Positions 13,580 through 21,928 are shown, numbered from the stretch's first letter. The stretch: 34,584 nucleotides of DNA from Prevotella sp. (GCA_017412705.1 JAFPWS010000024.1:1-34584), one strand, 5' to 3'. Made by a program: numbers and translations. The notes: generated by a model from the sequence alone, not told the origin.

Positions 13580-14275
13580 TTATTTGCTGTTAGACTTAAA
13601 GAACGGACAGCGTTTGCCGATGCACTGGTTGTTCTTGCCGGAATAATCGCAGACGATATCAGGCCTCTCCATTTCCACACCAAATTTCTCCTTGGTGAAG
13701 TCGATGGCAGAGAGGATGGACAGATAGGAGTCGCGCTTGCAGCAGCGAGGGCCACCGATATTGCCAATCTCACCAAGCGACTTTGCCGTCATCTGATGTG
13801 AGAGTGCAAAAGGCTCATTAGCCAAAGGGGTAGACTTGGAGATAATGGAAACATACATGCCGGAACTGATGCCAGCACCACACGCTCCCCAGAACCCGCA
13901 GGCTCCTCCTGGTACGCTCTTCCCTCGGTTCATCATCTCTGTCAGGGCTGAAGGCAGGTCTATCTCGCCACCTGCATTCTTAAAGGCAGTCAGCAGAGCA
14001 GCCCCCACCATCACATGATGCTCTGGGCCATGCATGTGGCAGAAAGGCAGCTGCATCATCTTTTGGATAATCTCAACGGGGTTCTTGGATGTTTCGGCGA
14101 GACAGAGTCCGATGATGGTATCCATTCCACGGGTATGGCAGTCGTTACAGACATAGTGCCCCTTGACGCAGCGTGTCTTGCTGTTCTCTTTCTTGTGGCA
14201 TATCGCGCACTCCATGAGTTCATCCGTTTCCAGATACTCCAAGGGTGCCTTGCAAATCAAACATTCTTCTTTCAT
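13580..14275 (-). CDS. DUF5714-domain cysteine-rich protein
   Basis: 231 residues from ATG 14275 (a TTG two codons upstream was rejected). An N-terminal zinc-ribbon-like segment (CLICKAPLEYL, CAICHKKENSKTRC, HYVCNDCHTRG) is followed by CHMHGPEHHVMVGAALL, the GACGFWGACGAGISSGMY glycine/cysteine motif, GGPRCCKRDSYLS and a C-terminal CIGKRCPFF. The many conserved Cys and His residues suggest metal or Fe-S binding. To my knowledge the family is uncharacterised and often lies near radical SAM or methyltransferase genes, none of which is here. It starts 2 nt after the GNAT gene stop, so is translationally close to it. Confidence 0.87.
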   Translation of the reverse strand: MKEECLICKAPLEYLETDELMECAICHKKENSKTRCVKGHYVCNDCHTRGMDTIIGLCLAETSKNPVEIIQKMMQLPFCHMHGPEHHVMVGAALLTAFKNAGGEIDLPSALTEMMNRGKSVPGGACGFWGACGAGISSGMYVSIISKSTPLANEPFALSHQMTAKSLGEIGNIGGPRCCKRDSYLSILSAIDFTKEKFGVEMERPDIVCDYSGKNNQCIGKRCPFFKSNSK

Positions 14276-14277
14276 TA

Positions 14278-15153
14278 TCAAATTATTCTTTTCTCAAACT
14301 TAAATAGTCCATCCTCCTGGTCAAACTGCTCTGGCATATTGGGGTCAGGATGATGCTCGTTGAAGAACTCAACGACATGGAAACCACAGCGGTTGATGTA
14401 GAAGTGGATGTTGCGGCGGTCGAAATATGGGGTGCAGGTTTCCCACACCTCTATCTCTGGATGCATCGTTTCAATGGCTTTCCAGATGGACTGGCCGATG
14501 CCTTTGCTTTGAACGCCCACCTTCACATAGAGGAATGCAAGTTCACCCATATTGCCGTTAGCGGTAATGATGGCACCGCCTACACGCTGGCCATCCTCGC
14601 TGACGGCTTCGTATGCTTCGGCACCTTCTGCCTCTAATGACTGATAGAAGTCCTTGTCAGGCAGCACCTGCCACTGATTATCGTCTTTGTAATATGCCAT
14701 AAATCCATACTGGAATGCCTCCTGCATTTCTTCCTTGAAAGCGACGGTATGCTCCTCAGAGAGTCTGATAAGCTTAATTGAATCCTTAAAACCAAAGAAC
14801 TGTTTCAGTCCTTTTCTCTTCTTCAAGTCATCAACGGTAAAACCATAATGTGTAGCTGCAGCAAGGGTGATGACATGTTCGAGGAAGTCATCGTAAGAGA
14901 GAGCGAACCACTCTTTGGGAATATCCACGTCGATGGTTCCTCCGCCATAATGGCTGCCTTCGTCCCATGCTTCGTCAAGCTCGGCTTCGTAGGTTCCGTC
15001 CTCCTTCTTATTGAAGCAGTACCATGATGCCCATTCTTCCATACCCTCTACGTAGTGGCCTACAAAATGCGGAGCAGAGTGCGACTTCGACGAATAGGTG
15101 GCATCGCCCTTCTTCGCGTCCCTCCGATATATCATGAATTTCTCCTTTTGCAT
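14278..15153 (-). CDS. GNAT-family N-acetyltransferase with an uncharacterised N-terminal domain
   Basis: 291 residues from ATG 15153; a TTG at 15174 would overlap the preceding gene and is less likely. The C-terminal half is a GNAT domain: GGAIITANGNMGELAFLYVK, then VGVQSKGIGQSIWKAIE with the Q-x-x-G-x-G acetyl-CoA loop, and YFDRRNIHFYINRCGFHVVEFF. The first 125 or so residues (FVGHYVEGMEEWASWYCF, DIPKEWFALSYDDFLEHV) form a separate domain that I do not recognise. Substrate unknown. It lies 7 nt after an uncharacterised gene and 2 nt before DUF5714. Confidence 0.87.
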   Translation of the reverse strand: MQKEKFMIYRRDAKKGDATYSSKSHSAPHFVGHYVEGMEEWASWYCFNKKEDGTYEAELDEAWDEGSHYGGGTIDVDIPKEWFALSYDDFLEHVITLAAATHYGFTVDDLKKRKGLKQFFGFKDSIKLIRLSEEHTVAFKEEMQEAFQYGFMAYYKDDNQWQVLPDKDFYQSLEAEGAEAYEAVSEDGQRVGGAIITANGNMGELAFLYVKVGVQSKGIGQSIWKAIETMHPEIEVWETCTPYFDRRNIHFYINRCGFHVVEFFNEHHPDPNMPEQFDQEDGLFKFEKRII

Positions 15154-15160
15154 ATCTCTC

Positions 15161-15583
15161 TTATCTCCAAACAAACAATCCCTCAGAACCAGCCAAAGAG
15201 CCTATTAACTCCAACACTTCCTCTGTCGGATTATAGACCGTCATATAGGTGTCATCACCGCTGACTGTTATCAGGACATCGGCTGATTTCAGGATGATGT
15301 AGAACATCTGCTTGTCGGCCAGGCTTCCCAACAATGCAGCCTCCAGTTCATGTGGGGCCGGATTCGTAATCCATTCATCTCCGTCGTGACTCACATCGAT
15401 ATCTTCATAGCAATTCAGCTTCAGCAGGATATGGATGAACTTCCTGTAGATGTCATCAATCTGAGGATGCTCCAGAAAGTATTTCTCAATTCTGAAGTAT
15501 TGCCCTCTGCCGTCGGCGGGCACTTGTTTGGGTAATATGTCAATCACCCAATAAGGCCTCTCCAAATACTCTTCTATCGTCAT
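15161..15583 (-). CDS. Uncharacterised protein
   Basis: 140 residues, acidic, no signal peptide or membrane segment. I do not recognise a named family, although the opening EEYLERPYWVIDILPKQVP seems familiar from short proteins of gut bacteria. It has an alpha/beta pattern, with YFRIEKYFLEHPQIDDIYRKFIHILLKL as a long helix and MFYIILKSADVLITVSGDDTYM as strands. Coding is supported by tight packing: 2 nt after the lipoprotein gene and 7 nt before the GNAT gene. Confidence 0.75.
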   Translation of the reverse strand: MTIEEYLERPYWVIDILPKQVPADGRGQYFRIEKYFLEHPQIDDIYRKFIHILLKLNCYEDIDVSHDGDEWITNPAPHELEAALLGSLADKQMFYIILKSADVLITVSGDDTYMTVYNPTEEVLELIGSLAGSEGLFVWR

Positions 15584-15585
15584 GT

Positions 15586-16512
15586 TTATTCCTCCAGTTT
15601 CTTGGCGGGCCAGCCATAGTCCTGATACAGAGTCACTGCGAGGCCGTTCTTCTTGGCATAAGTCGCCAACCCTTCTGCTCTCAATCTTTCGCGATTCTTC
15701 TCATCGCTGTTGATGGCTTTAAAGGCATCGAACTTGTCACCGAAGATCTTCTTGGCCGTCGGCAAGTATCTGGAGCCATCTTCTACTTGGTCGAAGGCCG
15801 TCACTTCAAAGCCCTTCTCAGTCTGTCGGATGTGCATCAGACCTGGATGGCTGCCGCCAGAGACGCATTTCAGCGTGTCACCCGACTGATTGTAGTTAAA
15901 TACCCAGAAATCGCCCCATACAAGAATGTCCTCTGTATTACGCTCGTCAACTCTCACAATGCTGTGGATGGGTACGCAATGTTCACCCTTGGCATATTGG
16001 CTACCAATAGAATCAGACAGATAGCGGTCGATGGCAGGGAAATAGGTCGTTTCCCGCTCACTGACAAGCACAACTCTTTTGTTCTCGTATTGCTTGTCGA
16101 GGATGATGATAGAAACTGGCTGAATGGTAAATGACAGCTTCTCACCTGTCTTCAAATCGTAAGTATAGAGGAGCGAGTCGCCCTTTTCTTCCACCTTCAC
16201 AGGATTAATTTCCGTGGTTATGTCTGTAACAGGCAGTACGATGGCCAGCACAAATTGCTTGGTGAAATCGATAGCAGTTGGCTTACCGTCTTTACCCATC
16301 GTCGTAGCCATACCGAATAGCTTATTAAACTCCTCTTCCGTTGTGATTTTCGGGTATTCAGGAATCACCTGGTCATTCTTAAAGAAGTAATTCTTGGCTA
16401 CTTCAAAGGCCACTTCACTGCTTTCCCCGTTGTTTTCAACTACCGTCGCCGGTTTATTTGTGCATGCTACCATTGCCAGCAACATTGTAAATGCAAATAA
16501 AATCTTCTTCAT
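15586..16512 (-). CDS. Lipoprotein of unknown function
   Basis: 308 residues with a lipoprotein signal (MKKILFAFTMLLAMVAC, lipidation at Cys17). The mature part has a beta-rich first half with no motif I recognise and a C-terminal helical stretch near AINSDEKNRERLRAEGLATYA. It would be anchored in the inner or outer membrane facing the periplasm. Gene spacing of 2 nt to the following gene and 7 nt to the DUF1294 gene places it in the long operon. Function unknown. Confidence 0.85.
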   Translation of the reverse strand: MKKILFAFTMLLAMVACTNKPATVVENNGESSEVAFEVAKNYFFKNDQVIPEYPKITTEEEFNKLFGMATTMGKDGKPTAIDFTKQFVLAIVLPVTDITTEINPVKVEEKGDSLLYTYDLKTGEKLSFTIQPVSIIILDKQYENKRVVLVSERETTYFPAIDRYLSDSIGSQYAKGEHCVPIHSIVRVDERNTEDILVWGDFWVFNYNQSGDTLKCVSGGSHPGLMHIRQTEKGFEVTAFDQVEDGSRYLPTAKKIFGDKFDAFKAINSDEKNRERLRAEGLATYAKKNGLAVTLYQDYGWPAKKLEE

Positions 16513-16519
16513 TGTATCT

Positions 16520-16786
16520 CTATTTTTGGATTATCAAATATATGAGGGCTATTTGAGCAAACAGAATCAGCGGAAGTCCATACTTGAACTTCTTGTGCTT
16601 CGTCTTGTGATGCCAGACTTGCATACCCAGCAATGCGCCGATACTACCACCGATGACAGCCAGTAATAGCAAGGAAGCCTCTGAAATGCGCCAGCTACCC
16701 TGCTTGGCCTTCCACTTGTCTATGCCATAGACCAGGAAGGTCACTACGTTGATGCAAATGAAGATATATATTATCGTCTGTGTCAT
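16520..16786 (-). CDS. DUF1294 small membrane protein
   Basis: 88 residues with three hydrophobic stretches (1-20, 38-56, 70-86). The cytoplasmic loop YGIDKWKAKQGSWRISEASLL and the segment GGSIGALLGMQVWHHKTKHKKF are the conserved core of DUF1294. The family is uncharacterised; some members are fused to cold-shock domains in other bacteria. It sits 4 nt after the Sel1-repeat gene and 7 nt before the lipoprotein gene. Confidence 0.92.
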   Translation of the reverse strand: MTQTIIYIFICINVVTFLVYGIDKWKAKQGSWRISEASLLLLAVIGGSIGALLGMQVWHHKTKHKKFKYGLPLILFAQIALIYLIIQK

Positions 16787-16790
16787 ACGC

Positions 16791-17435
16791 TCAATACCAC
16801 TTGTAACCGTGTTCCTTACAATAGTCGATGGCAGGCTGATAGCCTTGGAACGTGGACTTGTGAATCCACTTTAACCCCTTGCGCTCATCCTTTGGAACGC
16901 CTGTGCCAGTCATCAGGAACCAGCCAGTAGCGAACTGTGCCTGAGCATCACCACCGTTGGCTGCCAACTCATACCAGAAGACACACTCTTCGAGGTTTTT
17001 CTCCACACCATCACCATTCCAATAGGCTGCTCCGCAGTTCTTCTGTGACAGGACATGTCCTTGGAAAGCGGCCTCGCGATACCAAAGGAAAGCCTTGTGG
17101 TGATCCATCTCGACACCATTGCCGAGGTAATAGGCATTGGCCACATTGACCTGTGACTGCATATCACCCTTATCGGCAGCCTTCATGTACCATTCAAATG
17201 CCAATACAGGGTCTGCTTCCACACCTTTGCCGTGATAGAAGCACTCGCCAACGTTGAAACAACCATAGACATCATCGAGCTGGGCAGCCTTCATATACCA
17301 GTCGAAGGCCATCTCCAAATTGACCTTCACACCAGTGCCACGCTCATAGCAAACACCGAGGTTATTCATCGCCTTGGTATCGCCCGCATAAGCCTTTTCG
17401 CGGTAATCGTCTGCTTTGTTTCGCTCCTTTGGCAT
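16791..17435 (-). CDS. Sel1-repeat (TPR-like) protein
   Basis: 214 residues built from about five consecutive Sel1-like repeats of 36 residues, each with the pattern A-x-x-x-L/V-G-x-x-Y-x-x-G-x-G-V-x-x-D-x-x-x-A-F-x-W-Y-x-x-A-A (for example AMNNLGVCYERGTGV and QVNVANAYYLGNGVEMD). Such solenoids mediate protein-protein contacts. There is no signal peptide, so it is probably cytosolic. The gene lies 3 nt downstream of the thioredoxin-like gene. Binding partner unknown. Confidence 0.93.
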   Translation of the reverse strand: MPKERNKADDYREKAYAGDTKAMNNLGVCYERGTGVKVNLEMAFDWYMKAAQLDDVYGCFNVGECFYHGKGVEADPVLAFEWYMKAADKGDMQSQVNVANAYYLGNGVEMDHHKAFLWYREAAFQGHVLSQKNCGAAYWNGDGVEKNLEECVFWYELAANGGDAQAQFATGWFLMTGTGVPKDERKGLKWIHKSTFQGYQPAIDYCKEHGYKWY

Positions 17436-17438
17436 CGC

Positions 17439-17756
17439 TTATAACTCCTGATATTTGATGATTGTTTGCTCCAGCTCTTCCAGATTGATGAACTGAGAGG
17501 CACGGTAGATTTCCTTCCCTTCCATAAGCAACAATACAGTCGGCCCTGAATAAACCAGGAATCGCCCGGCAATCAACGGCTCTTCACGAATATCTGTGTA
17601 GAAAGAACAAAGTGACGTGTAATTGTCTGCAAGACGCTCCACTTTATCAAGCATGACATTGCAGACTCCACAATCTGGAGCCTTGATGTAGAAGAGACAC
17701 ATACGGTTGTCCTTCAGTGTCTGCTCAATATCCTGTATGTTTGTCAGATGCTCCAT
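17439..17756 (-). CDS. Thioredoxin-like protein
   Basis: 105 residues, thioredoxin length. The active site is Cys29-Gly-Val-Cys32 in CLFYIKAPDCGVCNVMLDKVE, with the cis-proline at SGPTVLLLMEGKEI. The CGVC dipeptide differs from the CGPC of classic thioredoxin and is like that of many thioredoxin-family proteins of Firmicutes and Bacteroidota. No signal peptide, so a cytosolic disulfide reductase is likely. Second gene of the long operon, 5 nt after DUF3267. Confidence 0.92.
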   Translation of the reverse strand: MEHLTNIQDIEQTLKDNRMCLFYIKAPDCGVCNVMLDKVERLADNYTSLCSFYTDIREEPLIAGRFLVYSGPTVLLLMEGKEIYRASQFINLEELEQTIIKYQEL

Positions 17757-17761
17757 CTACC

Positions 17762-18316
17762 TTAATCTATAATATAGAAACCTGCCTCTGAAGGATGGTC
17801 GAGCACCATGCTCTTGGGATTCTCCTTGGTCAAAAGCCACGTCATCCAGATGTCGCCAGCTGCTGCAGCAATGAAGAAGATACCCCATGCCAACATCGGC
17901 AGACTTCCGATGAAAAGGGCTACGATGGCAGGGATGACACCCAAAATGATGCAGGGCATCATGGCTCCCATCATGTAGCCTGGGATGTGCATCGGCTCGT
18001 CGCAGTGACAATAGGGAGTCAGCAACTTCCACATTACACCGAAGCTGATGCTCTTCCAGCCACTCTTGGCGTAGCAGGCCCAAGTCAGGCCATGGATCAG
18101 TTCGTGAACCACGATGCCAACGATGACAAGTATAAAGGTGATGCTCCAGTCGCCAAAGCCTCCTAAGAGTTCACTTATTGGCTTCTTACCAGCCCATATC
18201 CAGAAGAACGGCACGAGGAACACAATGGCTGCCACCACCATGATAACTACAGCAAATATATTCGCCTTTACAATGTCTATGGCCACCTTGCGGCCTTTTA
18301 CTTCATTCTCTTCCAT
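17762..18316 (-). CDS. DUF3267 putative zinc metalloprotease-like membrane protein
   Basis: 184 residues from ATG 18316; the open frame extends further upstream but that part would run through both promoters. There are about five membrane segments. HELIH (71-75) in GIVVHELIHGLTWACYAKSG is the zinc-protease HExxH motif, and a downstream MMGAMMPCIILG helix is typical of the family, which is related to M50 proteases. Substrate unknown. First gene of the long minus-strand operon, behind a TAnnTTTG box and divergent from umuD. Confidence 0.9.
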   Translation of the reverse strand: MEENEVKGRKVAIDIVKANIFAVVIMVVAAIVFLVPFFWIWAGKKPISELLGGFGDWSITFILVIVGIVVHELIHGLTWACYAKSGWKSISFGVMWKLLTPYCHCDEPMHIPGYMMGAMMPCIILGVIPAIVALFIGSLPMLAWGIFFIAAAAGDIWMTWLLTKENPKSMVLDHPSEAGFYIID

Positions 18317-18348
18317 ATTTATTTGCCAAATACACTTAAATATACCCG

Positions 18349-18356
18349 CAAAATTA
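18349..18356 (-). promoter_or_regulatory. -7 promoter box of the long DUF3267-to-AlkZ-like operon
   Basis: The minus strand reads TAATTTTG, an exact TAnnTTTG match 32 nt before ATG 18316. The eleven following genes have gaps of 42 nt or less, and I see no internal TAnnTTTG box or terminator hairpin in the gaps I checked. Confidence 0.65.
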
Positions 18357-18378
18357 CCAATAATCAGTTTAAAATCAC

Positions 18379-18386
18379 TATATTTG
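18379..18386 (+). promoter_or_regulatory. -7 promoter box of the umuD operon
   Basis: TATATTTG (TAnnTTTG) ends 32 nt before the umuD ATG. It lies only 22 bp from the divergent promoter, so one bound regulator could affect both. I cannot identify a LexA box with confidence. Confidence 0.68.
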
Positions 18387-18418
18387 CAAAAAGTTTTGGG
18401 AAAAATTAGGATTTTAAG

Positions 18419-18856
18419 ATGGGTAACATAAAGATTATAAGAGGTGTTTTTGACACCAAGCTGGAGCTCGAACATGCTAGTGTTGTGGCAGGATTCCCGT
18501 CTCCTGCTGACGATTACCGGCACGAGACACTTGACTTTAATCGGGATTACATCAAGCACCCGGAGGCTTCATTCTATGGGGATGTGAGCGGTAACTCGAT
18601 GAAGGATGCAGGTATCTTCGATGGCGACAGAGTGATTATCGACAGGGCTGTAGAACCCCATGACGGCTCTATCGTGCTGGCATGGTGGAACGGAGACTTC
18701 ACCATGAAATACCTTGATCTGACCCATCGGGACGAGGGCTATATAGAGCTTCGCCCTGCCAATGACGATTTCCCAGTCTTCAAGATTGACGACCCTGATA
18801 ATTTCAAGGTATGGGGAACGGTTATTCATCTGATAAGAACTTTTGAAACTGTCTGA
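18419..18856 (+). CDS. umuD: UmuD-like S24 peptidase, subunit/activator of DNA polymerase V
   Basis: 145 residues. The cleavage site Ala24-Gly25 in VVAGFPSPADDY matches the Cys24-Gly25 site of E. coli UmuD, and the Ser60 (GNSMKDAGI) and Lys97 (DFTMKYLDL) dyad has the same numbering as the E. coli enzyme. In that system the RecA filament triggers self-cleavage to UmuD', which joins UmuC to form Pol V for translesion synthesis. umuC lies downstream, but an extra 126-residue gene is inserted between them, 3 nt after this stop. It is expressed from its own TAnnTTTG promoter. Confidence 0.95.
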   Translation: MGNIKIIRGVFDTKLELEHASVVAGFPSPADDYRHETLDFNRDYIKHPEASFYGDVSGNSMKDAGIFDGDRVIIDRAVEPHDGSIVLAWWNGDFTMKYLDLTHRDEGYIELRPANDDFPVFKIDDPDNFKVWGTVIHLIRTFETV

Positions 18857-18859
18857 GAT

Positions 18860-19240
18860 ATGGTAGACCGCATTTCCATAGATGTTACGGACGCCAAACA
18901 ATGTGCCGTTCCAAAAGAGAAGTTCCGAATCAACAAGTATAATTTTGGAACACCGTTTGAAGATTTGGTGCATACTTCTGCACCCTATCTCCACTTTCAG
19001 GTATTGCGACCTATAGATGAAGAACAGCGAGACAAAGCCATAGCCTATTTCAATGAACACGGCAAACTTTACGCTACTTCTGTCAATTCTATGGACATAT
19101 TATTATATGTCGGCTGTACAGAAAGTATCTATATAAAATCCAGTATTGCAGAAGTTGATCCAGAGGAATTCAAGTCTCTGATAGCTCAAGCATACCATTG
19201 GTTCAGGTTTTACGGGAAAGAGGACAAAGACGAGAAATAA
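18860..19240 (+). CDS. Uncharacterised protein encoded between umuD and umuC
   Basis: 126 residues with no signal peptide, membrane segment or family that I recognise. It has a strand-helix pattern: HFQVLRPIDEEQRDKAIAYFNEHG, then MDILLYVGCTESIYIKSS, then FKSLIAQAYHWFRFYGKE. The reading frame is supported by packing: 3 nt after umuD and 1 nt before umuC, with the same codon usage. Position inside an SOS-polymerase operon suggests a role in regulating or assembling Pol V (inference only). Confidence 0.8.
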   Translation: MVDRISIDVTDAKQCAVPKEKFRINKYNFGTPFEDLVHTSAPYLHFQVLRPIDEEQRDKAIAYFNEHGKLYATSVNSMDILLYVGCTESIYIKSSIAEVDPEEFKSLIAQAYHWFRFYGKEDKDEK

Positions 19241-19241
19241 T

Positions 19242-20540
19242 ATGTACGGTATAGCCGATTTAGACAATTGCTACTGCTCATGTGAGAAGGTTTTCCGTCC
19301 TGATTTGGAGGGAATGCCAATCGTAGTACTGTCGAATAACGACGGCTGCGTAGTAGCCCGTTCCAATGAGGCAAAAGCTATGGGTATCAAGGAAGGAACG
19401 CCCTATTTCCAGTTGGCCCAGCTGTTCCCGAATCAGAAGATTGTTGTTTTCTCTTCTAACTACGAGCTCTATGGTGAACTGACAGGACGCGTGGTCAGCA
19501 TCATCAGCAAAGAGACTCCCGCATACTTCAGATACTCCATCGACGAGTGCTTCATGTACCTCGACGGCATAGAGCTTGACCACCTCCAGCAGTGGGGAGA
19601 GAACCTCCACAAGCGGATAAAGCGCGAGGTTGGAATGCCCATCAGTATCGGCTTGGCTCCCAACAAGACCCTCGCCAAGATAGCCTCGAAACTGGCAAAG
19701 AAGTACGAAGTGTATAAGCACTGCTGCATGATTGACACGGACTACAAGCGCGAGAAGGCGCTTGAATGGTGTCCGATAGAGGATGTCTGGGGCATTGGCC
19801 GTCGCTATGCCGCCAAACTTCAGGCGCTCGGTTGCAAAACAGCATTGGACTTTGCCAAGCATCATAAGGACTGGGTGCGCCTGACGTTCAACAACATCAA
19901 TATCGTTCGAACCTGGCAGGAGCTGAATGGTGAGGATGCAGTGCCCAATGAGGAGTTGGCCAAGAAGAAATCTATCTGTACCAGCCGCTCTTTCAATGGT
20001 ATGATTTCCAATATCGACGACTTGAAAACCCATGTCTCGAACTATGCTGCCCGATGTGCAGAGAAGCTTCGCCAGCAGAATACGGTGGCTACCATCGTGG
20101 GCGTTTTCCTGAATACCAACATGTTCCGTGAAGATTTAGCTCAATATTGGAATTTTCAGGAAACACGGCTTTTGACACCATCTAATTCAACCATTACCAT
20201 CATTAAGGCAGCCAACGATGTTCTTCAGAGAATATACCGTCCAGGCTATCAATACAAGAAGGCGGGTGTCATTGTCATGGGCATCGGTCCCGACTCCCCA
20301 ATCCAACAGGATCTCTTCGATATCAATGCCGAGCAATTCCAGAAGATGCGTCGGCTCGACGAGGTCGTTGACCGCATCAACAGACTTCATGGTAGTGAGA
20401 CGATAGTCCTTGGTTCACAGCAATACACAAAGAAAGACGGCAAAGGAAAAGCCGATGTCTTTGCCAATGCCATCAAGCACGACCATAAGAGTCCATGTTA
20501 CACGACTCGCTGGTCAGAGATAATCAAAATTAAAATTTGA
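19242..20540 (+). CDS. umuC: UmuC-like catalytic subunit of DNA polymerase V
   Basis: 432 residues, full length for UmuC. The first acidic site lies in GIADLDNCYCSCEKVFRP; NNDGCVVARSNEAKAMGI is the finger motif and YSIDECFMYLDG carries the second acidic pair. A helix-hairpin-helix (IEDVWGIGRRYAAKLQALG) precedes the little finger, and a clamp-binding motif QQDLF occurs around residue 353 (SPIQQDLFD). The enzyme inserts bases opposite lesions when activated by UmuD' and RecA. The start lies 1 nt after the uncharacterised gene stop. Together with dinB at 5484, the window has two Y-family polymerases. Confidence 0.96.
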   Translation: MYGIADLDNCYCSCEKVFRPDLEGMPIVVLSNNDGCVVARSNEAKAMGIKEGTPYFQLAQLFPNQKIVVFSSNYELYGELTGRVVSIISKETPAYFRYSIDECFMYLDGIELDHLQQWGENLHKRIKREVGMPISIGLAPNKTLAKIASKLAKKYEVYKHCCMIDTDYKREKALEWCPIEDVWGIGRRYAAKLQALGCKTALDFAKHHKDWVRLTFNNINIVRTWQELNGEDAVPNEELAKKKSICTSRSFNGMISNIDDLKTHVSNYAARCAEKLRQQNTVATIVGVFLNTNMFREDLAQYWNFQETRLLTPSNSTITIIKAANDVLQRIYRPGYQYKKAGVIVMGIGPDSPIQQDLFDINAEQFQKMRRLDEVVDRINRLHGSETIVLGSQQYTKKDGKGKADVFANAIKHDHKSPCYTTRWSEIIKIKI

Positions 20541-20560
20541 ATAACAACAAAAAATGCAAT

Positions 20561-21844
20561 ATGGTTAAAAGACTTTTGGATTTCCTGAATGCTTCGCCGG
20601 TGAACTTCCTGGCAGCAAAGAACATTGCCTGCGAGTTGGAACAGGCTGGCTATCGTCGCTTAGACCCTCAGATGCCCATCGGAGAGGTCAAGGCAGGTGA
20701 CAAACTCTACGTGACGAAGAACGACTCGTCGGTCTATGCCTTCCACATCGGACGCAAACCGCTGGCCGATGCAGGCTTCCGTATGATTTGTGCCCACTGT
20801 GACTCGCCCACGTTCCGTATCAAGCCAAATGCTGAGATGACCTGCGAGGGTGGCATCGTGAAACTGAACACGGAGGTATATGGTGGACCGATTATGTCAA
20901 CATGGTTCGACCGTCCGCTGACCATTGCCGGACGTGTGATAGTCCGTGGTGAGGATGCGCTCCATCCCAAGACGCTGCTGCTGCATGTCAAGCGTCCGCT
21001 GCTGCAAATCAGCAATCTGGCCATCCACTTCAACCGCGAGGTGAACGATGGCGTGAAACTGAGCAAGCAGAAGGATATGTTGCCTATACTTGGTATTGTC
21101 ACCAGTGAATTGGAACGCGGCAATCTGTTGATGAACGTCATCTGTGGGGAACTGGACATCAAGCAGGAGGATATTCTTGATTTCGACCTCTATTTAGCTG
21201 ATGCCACACCCGCCTGTACATTCGGTGTGCATGATGAGTTCCTGTCATCAGGCCGTTTGGACGACCTTTCGATGTGCTTTGCCGGTCTGGAGGCAATGAT
21301 TGCTACTGAAACAACCGATGCTACCAAGGTACTAGCCATCTTCGACAATGAAGAGACTGGCTCACAGACCAAGCAGGGTGCTGGCAGTCCCTTCCTTTCA
21401 ATGATGCTGAAACGTATAGCTTTGGCTCAGAGTGGTACGGAGGAAGCATTTTATCAGGCTGTCGAGCGTGCGTTTATGATTTCAGCAGACAATGCCCATG
21501 CCTGGCATCCGAACTATAGCGAGAAGTACGACCCCACAAATCATCCCGTGCTGGGTGGTGGTCCAGTCATCAAGTTCAATGCAGCTCAGAAGTATGCCAG
21601 CGATGCCGTCTCGGCAGCAGTCTTTGCAGAGATCTGCAGGGAGGCCGGTGTGCCTTGTCAGCGTTTCGTGAACCACTCCGACGTGGCGGGCGGCAGCACA
21701 CTGGGTAACATCCTCGCATCATCTATTCCTGTAAAGGGTGTCGATATGGGAAATCCCATCCTCGCTATGCACAGCTGTAGGGAAACAGGCAGCACAGCCG
21801 ACCACATCTACTGCGTCAAGGCCTTCACAAAGTTCTTTGCATAG
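20561..21844 (+). CDS. M18-family aminopeptidase (aspartyl aminopeptidase type)
   Basis: 427 residues from ATG 20561; a TTG at 20537 overlapping the umuC stop is less likely. All the metal-binding and catalytic segments of the M18 fold are visible: ICAHCDSPTFRIKP (first His), SSGRLDDLSMCFAGLEA (bridging Asp), IFDNEETGSQTKQGAGS (catalytic Glu and ligand), ISADNAHAWHPNY and FVNHSDVAGGSTLGNI (last His). The family removes N-terminal, often acidic, residues and forms large cytosolic oligomers. It lies 20 nt after umuC, so it may be cotranscribed with the SOS operon, though no functional link is known. Confidence 0.95.
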   Translation: MVKRLLDFLNASPVNFLAAKNIACELEQAGYRRLDPQMPIGEVKAGDKLYVTKNDSSVYAFHIGRKPLADAGFRMICAHCDSPTFRIKPNAEMTCEGGIVKLNTEVYGGPIMSTWFDRPLTIAGRVIVRGEDALHPKTLLLHVKRPLLQISNLAIHFNREVNDGVKLSKQKDMLPILGIVTSELERGNLLMNVICGELDIKQEDILDFDLYLADATPACTFGVHDEFLSSGRLDDLSMCFAGLEAMIATETTDATKVLAIFDNEETGSQTKQGAGSPFLSMMLKRIALAQSGTEEAFYQAVERAFMISADNAHAWHPNYSEKYDPTNHPVLGGGPVIKFNAAQKYASDAVSAAVFAEICREAGVPCQRFVNHSDVAGGSTLGNILASSIPVKGVDMGNPILAMHSCRETGSTADHIYCVKAFTKFFA

Positions 21845-21851
21845 ACCTCCG

Positions 21852-21907
21852 CGAAGCGCCTGAGCACCCACGGAGCGCAAGAAAGCGACCATAGGTCGAG
21901 CGCTTCG
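21852..21907. repeat. Hairpin-rich intergenic repeat after the aminopeptidase gene
   Basis: An 8-bp inverted repeat (CGAAGCGC at 21852-21859, GCGCTTCG at 21900-21907) encloses a smaller one (CGACC/GGTCG at 21886-21898). The element is more G+C-rich than its surroundings. There is no T-run directly after it, so it is not a classical terminator. It looks like a dispersed repeat, but only one copy is in this window. Confidence 0.5.
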
Positions 21908-21920
21908 AATAAGGTTCTAT

Positions 21921-21928
21921 TATCTTTG
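21921..21928 (+). promoter_or_regulatory. Plus-strand -7 box pointing into the 3' end of the convergent gene
   Basis: TATCTTTG matches TAnnTTTG 5 nt before the stop codon of the minus-strand gene at 21934-22671. If active, it would make an antisense transcript; no plus-strand gene follows it. Confidence 0.3.

Noticed and set aside
18317-18559. N-terminal extension of the DUF3267 protein
   Set aside because: It would translate through both divergent promoters and the start of umuD; the ATG at 18316 gives the normal family N-terminus.
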